From CAYUVH01 sp964448135 (GTDB taxonomy: Bacteria > Verrucomicrobiota > Verrucomicrobiia > Limisphaerales > UBA8199), in contig CAYUVH010000015.1 in NCBI GenBank assembly GCA_964448135.1, positions 1-59,671 on the forward strand: a stretch of 59,671 bases of DNA, given 5' to 3'. Below are positions 52,974 through 59,671 of this stretch, in pieces (position 1 is the stretch's first letter; each line of letters starts with the position of its first letter). Below the pieces are notes generated by a model, which saw nothing but the letters and a program-made list of their open reading frames with translations, searched no databases and was not told where the DNA came from. Position numbers and translations under genes: made by a program.

Positions 52974-55900
52974 CTACTCGAGCTCGTCCTTGTAATCGCG
53001 GCCGCGGATCTCGCGGAATTGGGGGCTCTCGACGATGATTTCGACGAGGGCTCCGATCCGGCAATCCTTCGACTTCAACTGGGAGCACATCTGGTCCAGC
53101 AACGGGCCGTCAGAGAGTTGCACCGCGCGGCCGAGGGCGTAGCCCAGGAGCTTGCGGGAGAATTGGCGATCGAAATCAGGCCGGCGTTTCGTGAGCAGAT
53201 AGTTGCGCAGGCCATCGAGGCCGTTGAGTTCGGTGCCGTCCTTCACTTTGGCGCGCGTGTCCACGGGACGTCCGGCAAGGTCGGTGGTGCGATAGCGGCC
53301 AATGGAATCGTAGCCCTCCAGCGAAAAACCGAAGGCATCAATGCGCTCGTGACATTTGTAACACCGAGGGTCGGTGCTGTGCTTCTCGATGAGCTGGCGG
53401 ACGGTGAGGGTCTCTGAACCTTCCTCCTCAGGCAGCTTGGGCACGTCCTTCGGTGGGCGCGGGAGAGTGTCGCCGAGCAACGCTTCGGCCACCCAGTTCC
53501 CGCGTAGAATGGGACTCGTGCGCGACGCGCCGGATTGTTTGGCCAGCACGGTGGCCTGCGCGAGAATGCCGCCGCGCGAGTATTGCTTCACTTTGTCCAC
53601 GCGACGCCAGGTATCACCCACCACGCCCGGGATACCGTAGTGCTCCGCGAGTTTTTGATTCAGGAAGGTGTAATCCGCGTCGAGGATCTCTGTGACCTTG
53701 CCGTTCTTTTGGAAGAACTCGGTGAAAAAGCGAATCGATTCCTCGTACATATCTCCCCGCAACGCCGCGAAGGTCGGGAAATGGCGCTCGCTTTTTTCGT
53801 CGAGCGTGTCGAAGTCGTGGACGTGGATCCACTGGCAGGCGAATTCGGTCGCGAGCCGGCGGACACGGTCGTCCTGGAGCATGCGACGCGTTTGCTCGGC
53901 GAGGACGCCGGGTTTGTGAAGTTTCCCGCTCGCGGCGGCGGAAAGTAATTCGGCATCGGGGAGCGACGACCAAAGAAAATAGCTGAGGCGCGTGGCGATT
54001 TCGTAATCGTTGAGCGGCACAGCCTTCGTGCCGGGCGCGGGAGCTTCAGCGCGGTAGAGAAATTCGGGCGCGACCAATACGCGCGCAAACGTGAGCCGGA
54101 TGGCCTCGTCGTGGGGCAGGCCCTTGGCGCGGAGTTTCTGGTAGAGCGCCACGAATTCCTCCCATTCGGTGGTGGTGAGCGGGCGGCGGTAGGCGCGCTG
54201 GGCGAGTTCGGCGAGGGCGTCCACCTGGCGCAATTCGGTATCCTTCAAGCGCACGCGCAGAGCGGCGGCTTTTTCCTGGATGGGTTTGCGCAGGGGCTCG
54301 AAGACTTTCGGGTCGGCGTCCTGCGTGGCGTATTGCATCAGTTGCTCATACGCATCCACCAGCGTGAGGGCGTCCTGGCTGACGAAGTGGAGCTCGTCCC
54401 ACATGCGATCGAGTTGGGCTTGTTGCGCCTGGTCGAGCATCAGACGCATGAGCGGTTCGTCTTCGCGATGAAATAGCGTGAGAGTGACGGCTTCATCCAC
54501 GGGCACCATCTTGGCGTAACAAAGGGCGGCGGGGAACCAGCGGCGGAATTCGTCGCATTGCGCTTGGAGCCGGCGGCGGGCGGCGCTGTTTTCGTTCACG
54601 ACGACGGGCGCGCCGTAGGTGACGCTGCGGCCGTAGGAAGTCCAGACGCCGTTGCTGACCTTTTCCTGGACGCCCGTCGGCAGCAGACCGATTTCGACGG
54701 CGGGACGATTGGTAAGGACCTGTAGTTGGACGGTGCCTTCGAAGCCGCTGGTGGCTTCGAGGGCGCCGGTGACGACGAATTCGCAGCCGGCGGCGAGTTC
54801 GGCGGGGAGATGGATTTCGAGGACGGAGGGGGCCTGGACGCCGAGATCTGCGGCGGCGAGTTTGGCGCCGGCGGGGGTGTGACCGAAGGGGAGAGATTGG
54901 GTGGTGGATGAGTTGGCGGGTGGATCGGTGATGATATTTGCGCATGTTCCCCGGCCGGCCGGAGGAGTTCGGAGAGCCGCGAGAAGCGGGCCGCGGAAAG
55001 AATACAGTTCGTGGTAAAGTTTGGCGTCGGGTTTGGAACGGTGAGCGGAGGGATGATCGTTGAACAGCTTTTGCACGGTTTGGGCGAGAATGGCGCGTTC
55101 GGCGGCATTGGTGGTTAACAGCCAACGGGCCAGGGTGGAGCCGGGGGGGATGACCGGTGCGGGACCGCTGCCGCCGCGATCGGGCTCGGTGTAGAAATGC
55201 CAGACGTTCGTGTTGCCGAAACGATCGGCGTGCGGATTCGCGGCGAGGACGTCGGGAGAGACATCCGCGCCGAGGCTCCAGGTTTTGGTGTCGCTGGCAA
55301 TGACGAGTTCGACGGCGGTGAGATCACAGGAATGATTCCCGTCCTTGGGGCCGATCAAAACCGAAACCAGATCTCCCGGTTGGATTTGCTGATTCCGGAA
55401 GGGACCGGCTTTGATCTCCTTGTCGCCGAAGGTCGCACCCGACGCCAGCCGGCGGCGGATCCCGCCGCGACGCAGTTCGAGCGACCAGGTGATGCCGTTG
55501 CCGCATTCGGGGTGCGCATGATTGATGGTGGCTTCGATGCAGACATTGGCCGCCTCGGGCGCCTGCCAGCCGACCGCCGCCTGCAACGTGGGCGAAGGAT
55601 GCACAACCACGCTGTGCGGCCTCAGGTTGCCGGGGATGCGCACGGGCATGGCGGAGGAACTGGCCAGCACCAGCGGCGTGTCGGTGCTGCCCCAGCCATT
55701 CACGAAATCAAATTTGGAGGCGTGCACGATCCGATTGGTGAAATGGGTGTTGATCTGCACCGCCGAGCCACTGCCCATGCCGAGATATTCCAGCCAGGCA
55801 GCGAGAGCGTCGGAGTCGAGGCCGTATTGGGCTGCGAGTTCGACAACGTTGGTACGTTTTGGCGAGGCCGCAACCTCGGCGGCGGCTTCGAGATATTTTA

Positions 55901-57191
55901 CAGTACGCGACAGCACCTGTTCCCGGCGGTGGGTTAGCAGCGCGCAGGTGGCCGGCACGTCGCGAAGCAGGAGATCCGGGCGGCCCGGCGCGACGAGACG
56001 CGGTTGCTGCCAGACGACGAAATCGTGATCGTGCCCGTCGCCCGCGTCGGACGCGGCGAGGTAAAACGTCACGTCGCCGGTCTTCGCGGTCTCCGGAATT
56101 TTCACGCGGATTTCCTGGTTCGTGGCGAGGGGGTTCACCGCTTCCATCCACGTCTTGGGTCCGCCGACTTTGCCGAGGTGTCCGACGGTGTTGAACTTCC
56201 AAAGCACCTTTTGCGTTTTGGCGACTTCGGCGGCAAGCGCCGCGGCGTTGGTCGGTTGCGCGGTCTTCCACCGCGCGCGGAGGTCATCGAGCCAGGGCGA
56301 AGGCTGCGAACTGTTCAGCAAATTCCAAAGCGAGGTGAGATATTTTTCATTCACGCCCTGCTCGCGCGCGACCTGGGCGAAGGTCTTGCGCCCGGATTTC
56401 AATGCCGCGCGTTCCTGGATCGTGGCGGCGAGATATTTTTCGACCGGCAGGCGGCCGCCTTCGTTGGTCTCGAAGATGATGCCCTGCAGGTTCACCTGTT
56501 CGCCGCCGTGCGCATCGGCGAATTGCGCGTAGAAGGCCTTGATCCGCGCGACGATTTCCTCCGTCCAATCCCGCCGCGTGGTGCCGCGCGAAAAACGCAG
56601 GCCATCCGGCAGCAGCACGAGGTGCGACGCGACTTCCTTTCCCGCATCGAGATACTTCGTCAGCAGCGTGGGCGACATCACGAGCGCCTGGCCGGTGTTC
56701 ATGAAGCCCTCGCCCGCCGCGCCGTCCACGGGAAATTCCCGCGCCGGCTGAAGCGAAGGAATACCGGTCAGGTCCTGCAGGGTGTAAGTGTATTCGGCAT
56801 TGGAAAGTCGGCGCAGCACGACGGGGCCGGGATCGCCGGCGTGTTCGCGGCCGACTTCCCCCTGCACGGCGCGAATCCACGCGAGCAGCCGCTCCTTCTG
56901 TTCCGCGGAGGGTTGCGGCTTTTGGGCGGGTGGCATGTCGCCGTTCACCAACTGGTCATTCACGCCCTGCCAGACTTTGGTTTCACGTTTAACCAGCGAC
57001 AGCGAAGCGAAGTGCTCCATGTCGAAGTCGCCCTTGTGCTTTTCCGCGGAGTGGCAGGGATAGCAATACTCCTTCAGCACCGGCTGGATATCGCGCTCGA
57101 AGTAAGCCGTGGTCGTGAGACCGCCGGCACGGGCGAGGACGCTGCCGGCGAGCAGCGCCAGAAAAGCCCGGGTTAGAGCGGCAGAGGCCAT
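52974..57191 (-). CDS. DUF1587/1595/1592/1588/1585 c-type cytochrome (planctomycete-type)
   Basis: The protein has 1405 residues from MASAALTRAFLALLAG, chosen because it opens a signal peptide; the Met six codons upstream is possible, and the longer frame to 57416 is unsupported. An N-terminal cytochrome c motif, EYCYPCHSAEKHKG, is followed by DUF1587 (RRLSNAEYTYTLQDLTG). A long middle segment (about 170-900) has no recognised domain but looks like beta-rich binding modules. Then come DUF1595 (AYRRPLTTTEWEEF), DUF1592 (LSYFLWSSLPDAELL), DUF1588 (a second CxxCH, RCYKCHERIDAFGFSLEGYD) and DUF1585 (KLLGYALGRAVQLSD). The natural partner is a DUF1552 protein, present at 46172-47488. It is exported and presumably binds heme; the reaction is unknown. 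Confidence 0.9.
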   Translation of the reverse strand: MASAALTRAFLALLAGSVLARAGGLTTTAYFERDIQPVLKEYCYPCHSAEKHKGDFDMEHFASLSLVKRETKVWQGVNDQLVNGDMPPAQKPQPSAEQKERLLAWIRAVQGEVGREHAGDPGPVVLRRLSNAEYTYTLQDLTGIPSLQPAREFPVDGAAGEGFMNTGQALVMSPTLLTKYLDAGKEVASHLVLLPDGLRFSRGTTRRDWTEEIVARIKAFYAQFADAHGGEQVNLQGIIFETNEGGRLPVEKYLAATIQERAALKSGRKTFAQVAREQGVNEKYLTSLWNLLNSSQPSPWLDDLRARWKTAQPTNAAALAAEVAKTQKVLWKFNTVGHLGKVGGPKTWMEAVNPLATNQEIRVKIPETAKTGDVTFYLAASDAGDGHDHDFVVWQQPRLVAPGRPDLLLRDVPATCALLTHRREQVLSRTVKYLEAAAEVAASPKRTNVVELAAQYGLDSDALAAWLEYLGMGSGSAVQINTHFTNRIVHASKFDFVNGWGSTDTPLVLASSSAMPVRIPGNLRPHSVVVHPSPTLQAAVGWQAPEAANVCIEATINHAHPECGNGITWSLELRRGGIRRRLASGATFGDKEIKAGPFRNQQIQPGDLVSVLIGPKDGNHSCDLTAVELVIASDTKTWSLGADVSPDVLAANPHADRFGNTNVWHFYTEPDRGGSGPAPVIPPGSTLARWLLTTNAAERAILAQTVQKLFNDHPSAHRSKPDAKLYHELYSFRGPLLAALRTPPAGRGTCANIITDPPANSSTTQSLPFGHTPAGAKLAAADLGVQAPSVLEIHLPAELAAGCEFVVTGALEATSGFEGTVQLQVLTNRPAVEIGLLPTGVQEKVSNGVWTSYGRSVTYGAPVVVNENSAARRRLQAQCDEFRRWFPAALCYAKMVPVDEAVTLTLFHREDEPLMRLMLDQAQQAQLDRMWDELHFVSQDALTLVDAYEQLMQYATQDADPKVFEPLRKPIQEKAAALRVRLKDTELRQVDALAELAQRAYRRPLTTTEWEEFVALYQKLRAKGLPHDEAIRLTFARVLVAPEFLYRAEAPAPGTKAVPLNDYEIATRLSYFLWSSLPDAELLSAAASGKLHKPGVLAEQTRRMLQDDRVRRLATEFACQWIHVHDFDTLDEKSERHFPTFAALRGDMYEESIRFFTEFFQKNGKVTEILDADYTFLNQKLAEHYGIPGVVGDTWRRVDKVKQYSRGGILAQATVLAKQSGASRTSPILRGNWVAEALLGDTLPRPPKDVPKLPEEEGSETLTVRQLIEKHSTDPRCYKCHERIDAFGFSLEGYDSIGRYRTTDLAGRPVDTRAKVKDGTELNGLDGLRNYLLTKRRPDFDRQFSRKLLGYALGRAVQLSDGPLLDQMCSQLKSKDCRIGALVEIIVESPQFREIRGRDYKDELE

Positions 57192-57538
57192 GAAATCAGC
57201 ATGTCGCATCAGCGGGGTGAGCGTCAATCGCAAGCGCACACGCCTGAGGGCAAACACATCCAAATCCATTATCAACGGCGCATTAGTCCCGAAGGGACGA
57301 AAGGCAATAGCCCGGCGATTCATCGCTGGGTTTGTCGTCATTTTGAATTGGCAAGTCCAGGAGGGACGAAAGAAAACTGCCGAATTCTTGGAAGTTGGCC
57401 ATTTTGATGCCTCCACCCCAATACGAGCCCGTCCTCCATCGCCTTATTGCGTTCAATTTCGCTTGTCATTAAGCTCACGCGAATTTTCCCATTCTGGGGT
57501 ATCCGCCGGAACTCCCGGCGGGGAGAAAAGGAAATTGT
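57192..57538. other. intergenic region with GAA-loop hairpin
   Basis: No gene is seen. A hairpin GTCCC-GAA-GGGAC sits at 57286-57298, followed by CCCGGCG...CGCTGGG (57313-57331). This REP-like pattern recurs elsewhere in the window. AAAAGGA at 57524-57530 is the likely ribosome binding site of the next gene. Confidence 0.5.
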
Positions 57539-58372
57539 ATGAGCTATGACTTGTATCTGGAGCCGCGCGGGGCACAAAAGCTGGACGCGGCGGTATTCGA
57601 GCAATATTTCAGCGGGCGGCGGCATTACCAGGTGGGCGAAGGCCAGGCGATTTATCAGAACGAGAACACCGGCGTGTATTTCATTTTCGACGCGCCGCAG
57701 GAAGGGGCGGTGGCCTTCAATTTGAATTTCTTCCGGCCGCACGTTTTTGGTTTGGAGGCGTCGGTGGAGTTGGAGGAATTCTGCCGGACGTTCGAGGCCG
57801 TGGTCCACGACGCGCAGGGCGAGATGGAGGATGAAGCGCCTTTTTCGCGCGATGCTTTCCTGCAGGGATGGAACAACGGCAATCTCTTCGGCTATCGCGC
57901 GATGCTCAAGGAGCAAACGGAGCCCGTCTATACCTGGCCAGCGCGGCGCATCTGGGAGGTATGGGCGTGGAACTATACGCTGCCGGAAAACGAGGACCGG
58001 ACGGTGGATGGCATGTTTGTGCCGAGCATCTTCACGATGGGCGAAAACGGCCAGGCGGTGAGCTGCGCCATCTGGCCGCCGGGCTGCCCGATTTTGCTGC
58101 CGACCGTGGATTTTCTGTTGGTGCCGTTGGTTCAGGACGATCCGGAAAGCCAGGAAATGGCCATCGTTCCGTGGGCGGAAGTGTTGCCTGTCGTCAGCGC
58201 TTACGAAGAAAAGACAGATGGGTTGACGCGCTACCGGCTGGGCTTTGAAGAGTGGCCCGCGGAAATCGCGGAGTTTCTGAATCGGAAGCGTGAACCGGTC
58301 GGGGATTTGAATGGCATCGGGCTGGACACGGTGCTGGACGAGGAACTGGTGCGGCAGGCGACGGAGAATTAG
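57539..58372 (+). CDS. conserved-looking cytoplasmic protein of unknown function
   Basis: The protein has 277 residues and no signal peptide. It starts MSYDLYLEPRG after a clear purine-rich ribosome binding site. It is acidic and rich in aromatic residues, with short beta-strand-like segments (GVYFIFDAP, AVAFNLNFFRPHVFG, FVPSIFTMGENGQAVSCAIWPPG). This resembles small uncharacterised proteins that begin by describing a bound strand pair (SYDLY.EP), possibly related to suppressor-of-fused or SMI1/KNR4-type folds; that is a weak impression. It lies 17 bp upstream of a membrane protein gene and is probably co-transcribed with it. Confidence 0.7.
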   Translation: MSYDLYLEPRGAQKLDAAVFEQYFSGRRHYQVGEGQAIYQNENTGVYFIFDAPQEGAVAFNLNFFRPHVFGLEASVELEEFCRTFEAVVHDAQGEMEDEAPFSRDAFLQGWNNGNLFGYRAMLKEQTEPVYTWPARRIWEVWAWNYTLPENEDRTVDGMFVPSIFTMGENGQAVSCAIWPPGCPILLPTVDFLLVPLVQDDPESQEMAIVPWAEVLPVVSAYEEKTDGLTRYRLGFEEWPAEIAEFLNRKREPVGDLNGIGLDTVLDEELVRQATEN

Positions 58373-58389
58373 AAAACGGAAGAAACTTC

Positions 58390-59046
58390 ATGAACTTCGA
58401 GATGGTCAAAGCGTGGCTGGAAAAACAAACGGCCCGGGAAATTCGCAACCGCGGGATGCTGGCGCTGCTCGGCATCGTGCTGACGCCCATCGGGCTGGCG
58501 GCGGGATTTTGCGTGGTGCTGTTTTTTGCCTGGATCGCCACGCGCGAAAGCCGGAGTTCCGGCCTCAGCCCCGCGGCGCTTTGGATCGCCGTCGGTTCCG
58601 TGCCGGTGATGTTCGTTTTGAACGCGCTGATACGCCCGAAGGAGGAGGGGCCCGAGAAACTTTATCATGATGACAACGACGGCCCCGATGGGTCGGTGAT
58701 GGGCACGATGATTCATCGCCGGAAGGTGCAGGGCCAGTTTGCGCTGTGGCTCCTGATGACCGGTCCGCGCCTGGTGGATTGGTGGATGGGGTCGTTGAAG
58801 CTCATCGGCCAGTTGAAGCGCCAGGACACGCATAGCTGCGCGGCGGTGTTGTTCGTCCTGCTGCTCAAGAACAAGCGGACTTCCTATCCGGATATTCAAC
58901 GCGAGCTGGAGTGGCTGGATTTGGAGGCGACGCTGCCGCAACTGGGTTGGATCGAGGGCTTGATGTTCATCAACGTGGAGCCGCCGGCGCTGAGCATGAC
59001 GGATGATTTGCGGATGGCGATCCGCACGGGCGTGGCGCCGCCGTGA
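58390..59046 (+). CDS. membrane protein of unknown function
   Basis: The protein has 218 residues. Two transmembrane helices near the N-terminus (LALLGIVLTPIGLAAGFCVVLFFAWI and LWIAVGSVPVMFVLNALI) are followed by a cytoplasmic or periplasmic part of about 140 residues. That part includes HDDNDGPDGS and a helical C-terminus (YPDIQRELEWLDLEATLPQLGWI). GGAAG lies nine bases upstream of the ATG. It follows the unknown gene at 57539 by 17 bp. Family not recognised. Confidence 0.7.
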   Translation: MNFEMVKAWLEKQTAREIRNRGMLALLGIVLTPIGLAAGFCVVLFFAWIATRESRSSGLSPAALWIAVGSVPVMFVLNALIRPKEEGPEKLYHDDNDGPDGSVMGTMIHRRKVQGQFALWLLMTGPRLVDWWMGSLKLIGQLKRQDTHSCAAVLFVLLLKNKRTSYPDIQRELEWLDLEATLPQLGWIEGLMFINVEPPALSMTDDLRMAIRTGVAPP

Positions 59047-59108
59047 CGGACGGAGTGACAAAGCTCCAATGACTAAAGAAGCTCGAAATCCGAGTTAGTT
59101 GAATGATT

Positions 59109-59189
59109 GGGCTGAAAGCCCAGGATTTGATAGCCCGGCCTGAAGGGCCGGGTGGAGAACCACCCAAAACATCAAAGCCCTGCAAGGGC
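59109..59189. repeat. cluster of three REP-like hairpins
   Basis: GGGCT-GAA-AGCCC (59109-59121), CCCGGCC/GGCCGGG (59134-59152) and GCCCT-GCA-AGGGC (59177-59189) stand in a row directly upstream of a transposase start. This is the arrangement typical of IS200-like REP-associated transposases. Confidence 0.8.
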
Positions 59190-59198
59190 GCAACCCTT

Positions 59199-59369
59199 AT
59201 GTCTCAATCCCCGGCCAACATTGTTGTTCACCTGGTTTTTAGCACCAAGCATGGCCTTTCCGCTCTTCTGACCGCCAGCGGTATCCTTTTCGCTGATGTT
59301 TTCATAGAACTCATCCAACGTCTTCGAGTATTGGTCCTGGCAACGGTTGAGGTGTATGGGATGGTGTGA
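59199..59369 (+). pseudogene. truncated IS200-like (Y1) transposase
   Basis: The first 19 codons, MSQSPANIVVHLVFSTKHG, match the highly characteristic N-terminus of the MSQSL-type Y1 transposases that accompany such hairpins. After about residue 19 the frame no longer resembles the family and stops at 59369; the HUH motif and catalytic Tyr are missing. The gene is therefore a 5' remnant joined to unrelated sequence. Confidence 0.7.
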
Positions 59370-59544
59370 GGCTTCACACCATTATCATAATCCATCTCGC
59401 GCGGCCAGAATTCCGCGCTGTCACGAATCCTTTGCCCGGGCTGCTTTAACCGATCTGGCTTCGGCACCGCCCCGAACTTTTCTATCGCGCGAACGGTTCC
59501 GATTCACGGTTCCGATCTGAGTCAACCCGAAGGGTGAATGGCGC

Positions 59545-59671
59545 TTACGGAGTACCTAAAACCCTCTTACTGAGCCGTTTGCGGCGGGTTGGGTGGGGTA
59601 AGGTTTCAAAGAGCACCTGCCGGCTTAGTCGCTGCATTTCTTTGAGCGTCGCTTGCAACTGGCGCCATTGG
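59545..59671 (-). CDS. C-terminal end of a gene running off the window edge
   Basis: A minus-strand frame open at the window edge encodes WRQLQATLKEMQRL, continuing through VLFETLPHPTRRKRLSKR to GTP before a TAA at 59545. The basic, helical composition looks like a real protein tail. The family is unknown and at 41 residues the call is tentative. Confidence 0.35.
   Translation of the reverse strand, partial: QWRQLQATLKEMQRLSRQVLFETLPHPTRRKRLSKRVLGTP

Larger units (their letters stand above)
59047..59671. other. right-edge region with hairpin repeats and gene fragments
   Basis: Apart from the hairpins (59109-59189), a broken transposase and the end of a minus-strand gene at the window edge, nothing convincing is seen. 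The 150 bp between 59390 and 59545 have no supported feature. Confidence 0.5.

Noticed and set aside
57192..57416. 75-codon N-terminal extension of the DUF1592 cytochrome
   Set aside because: It would place the signal peptide about 76 residues in; the sequence contains hairpin repeat DNA and no conserved features.

Overview
The window looks like a chromosomal piece of a Verrucomicrobiota bacterium (Pedosphaera/Limisphaera type), inferred from gene content. It carries very large secreted repeat proteins (RCC1 propellers, FN3, TolB-like propeller, BspA-type leucine-rich repeats), an N-methylated pseudopilin with an H-X9-DG motif, many Tat-exported enzymes, a DUF1592-family c-type cytochrome with a DUF1552 partner, and an ECF sigma factor next to a Ser/Thr kinase. 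The DNA is GC-rich, and several intergenic regions are long and full of repeats. No rRNA, tRNA, CRISPR array or phage was recognised.

Layout: 1-608 holds two tiny coupled membrane proteins. 670-15411 (minus) holds three secreted proteins: an RCC1/Ig protein with a TIGR03790-like end, a glycoside-hydrolase-like protein, and a 2741-residue protein with 21 FN3 modules, an RCC1 propeller and a C-terminal endonuclease/exonuclease/phosphatase (EEP) domain. 15622-19571 is a TolB-like propeller gene followed by a pseudopilin gene. 19613-24088 holds a TPR protein, cinA, a ferredoxin and an ECF sigma factor fused to a membrane-anchored tail. 24431-30027 holds a DUF4091 protein, an internally duplicated protein, an RCC1 remnant and a beta-helix-like secreted protein. 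30028-35970 is gene-poor (a purple acid phosphatase-like protein and two unknowns) and loaded with composite and short-period repeats. 35971-41951 is a plus-strand run: Tat-exported superoxide dismutase, hydroxypyruvate-isomerase-like protein, CPA2 antiporter, MetE-like protein and enolase-superfamily protein. 42305-47488 (minus) holds a sugar-isomerase-like protein, a BspA-type LRR protein and a DUF1552 protein. 47931-52970 is a plus-strand sigma/kinase/secreted-paralogue cassette with a REP-associated transposase (RAYT, minus strand) and three copies of a palindromic element. 52974-57191 (minus) is the DUF1592-type cytochrome. 57539-59046 holds two unknown proteins. 59105-59671 holds hairpin repeats, a broken transposase and the end of another gene.

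The most interesting points: (a) the DUF1592 and DUF1552 genes, normally neighbours, lie on the same strand in the usual order but are separated by the oppositely oriented sigma/kinase/RAYT block, whose palindromic element ends 3 bp from the DUF1592 stop codon; (b) the kinase's extracytoplasmic domain is duplicated as a stand-alone exported protein; (c) the giant nuclease's FN3 array grew as two-module units of about 585 bp; (d) a C-terminal module of about 60 residues recurs in otherwise unrelated secreted proteins. Functions rest on family motifs read by eye, since no database search was possible.
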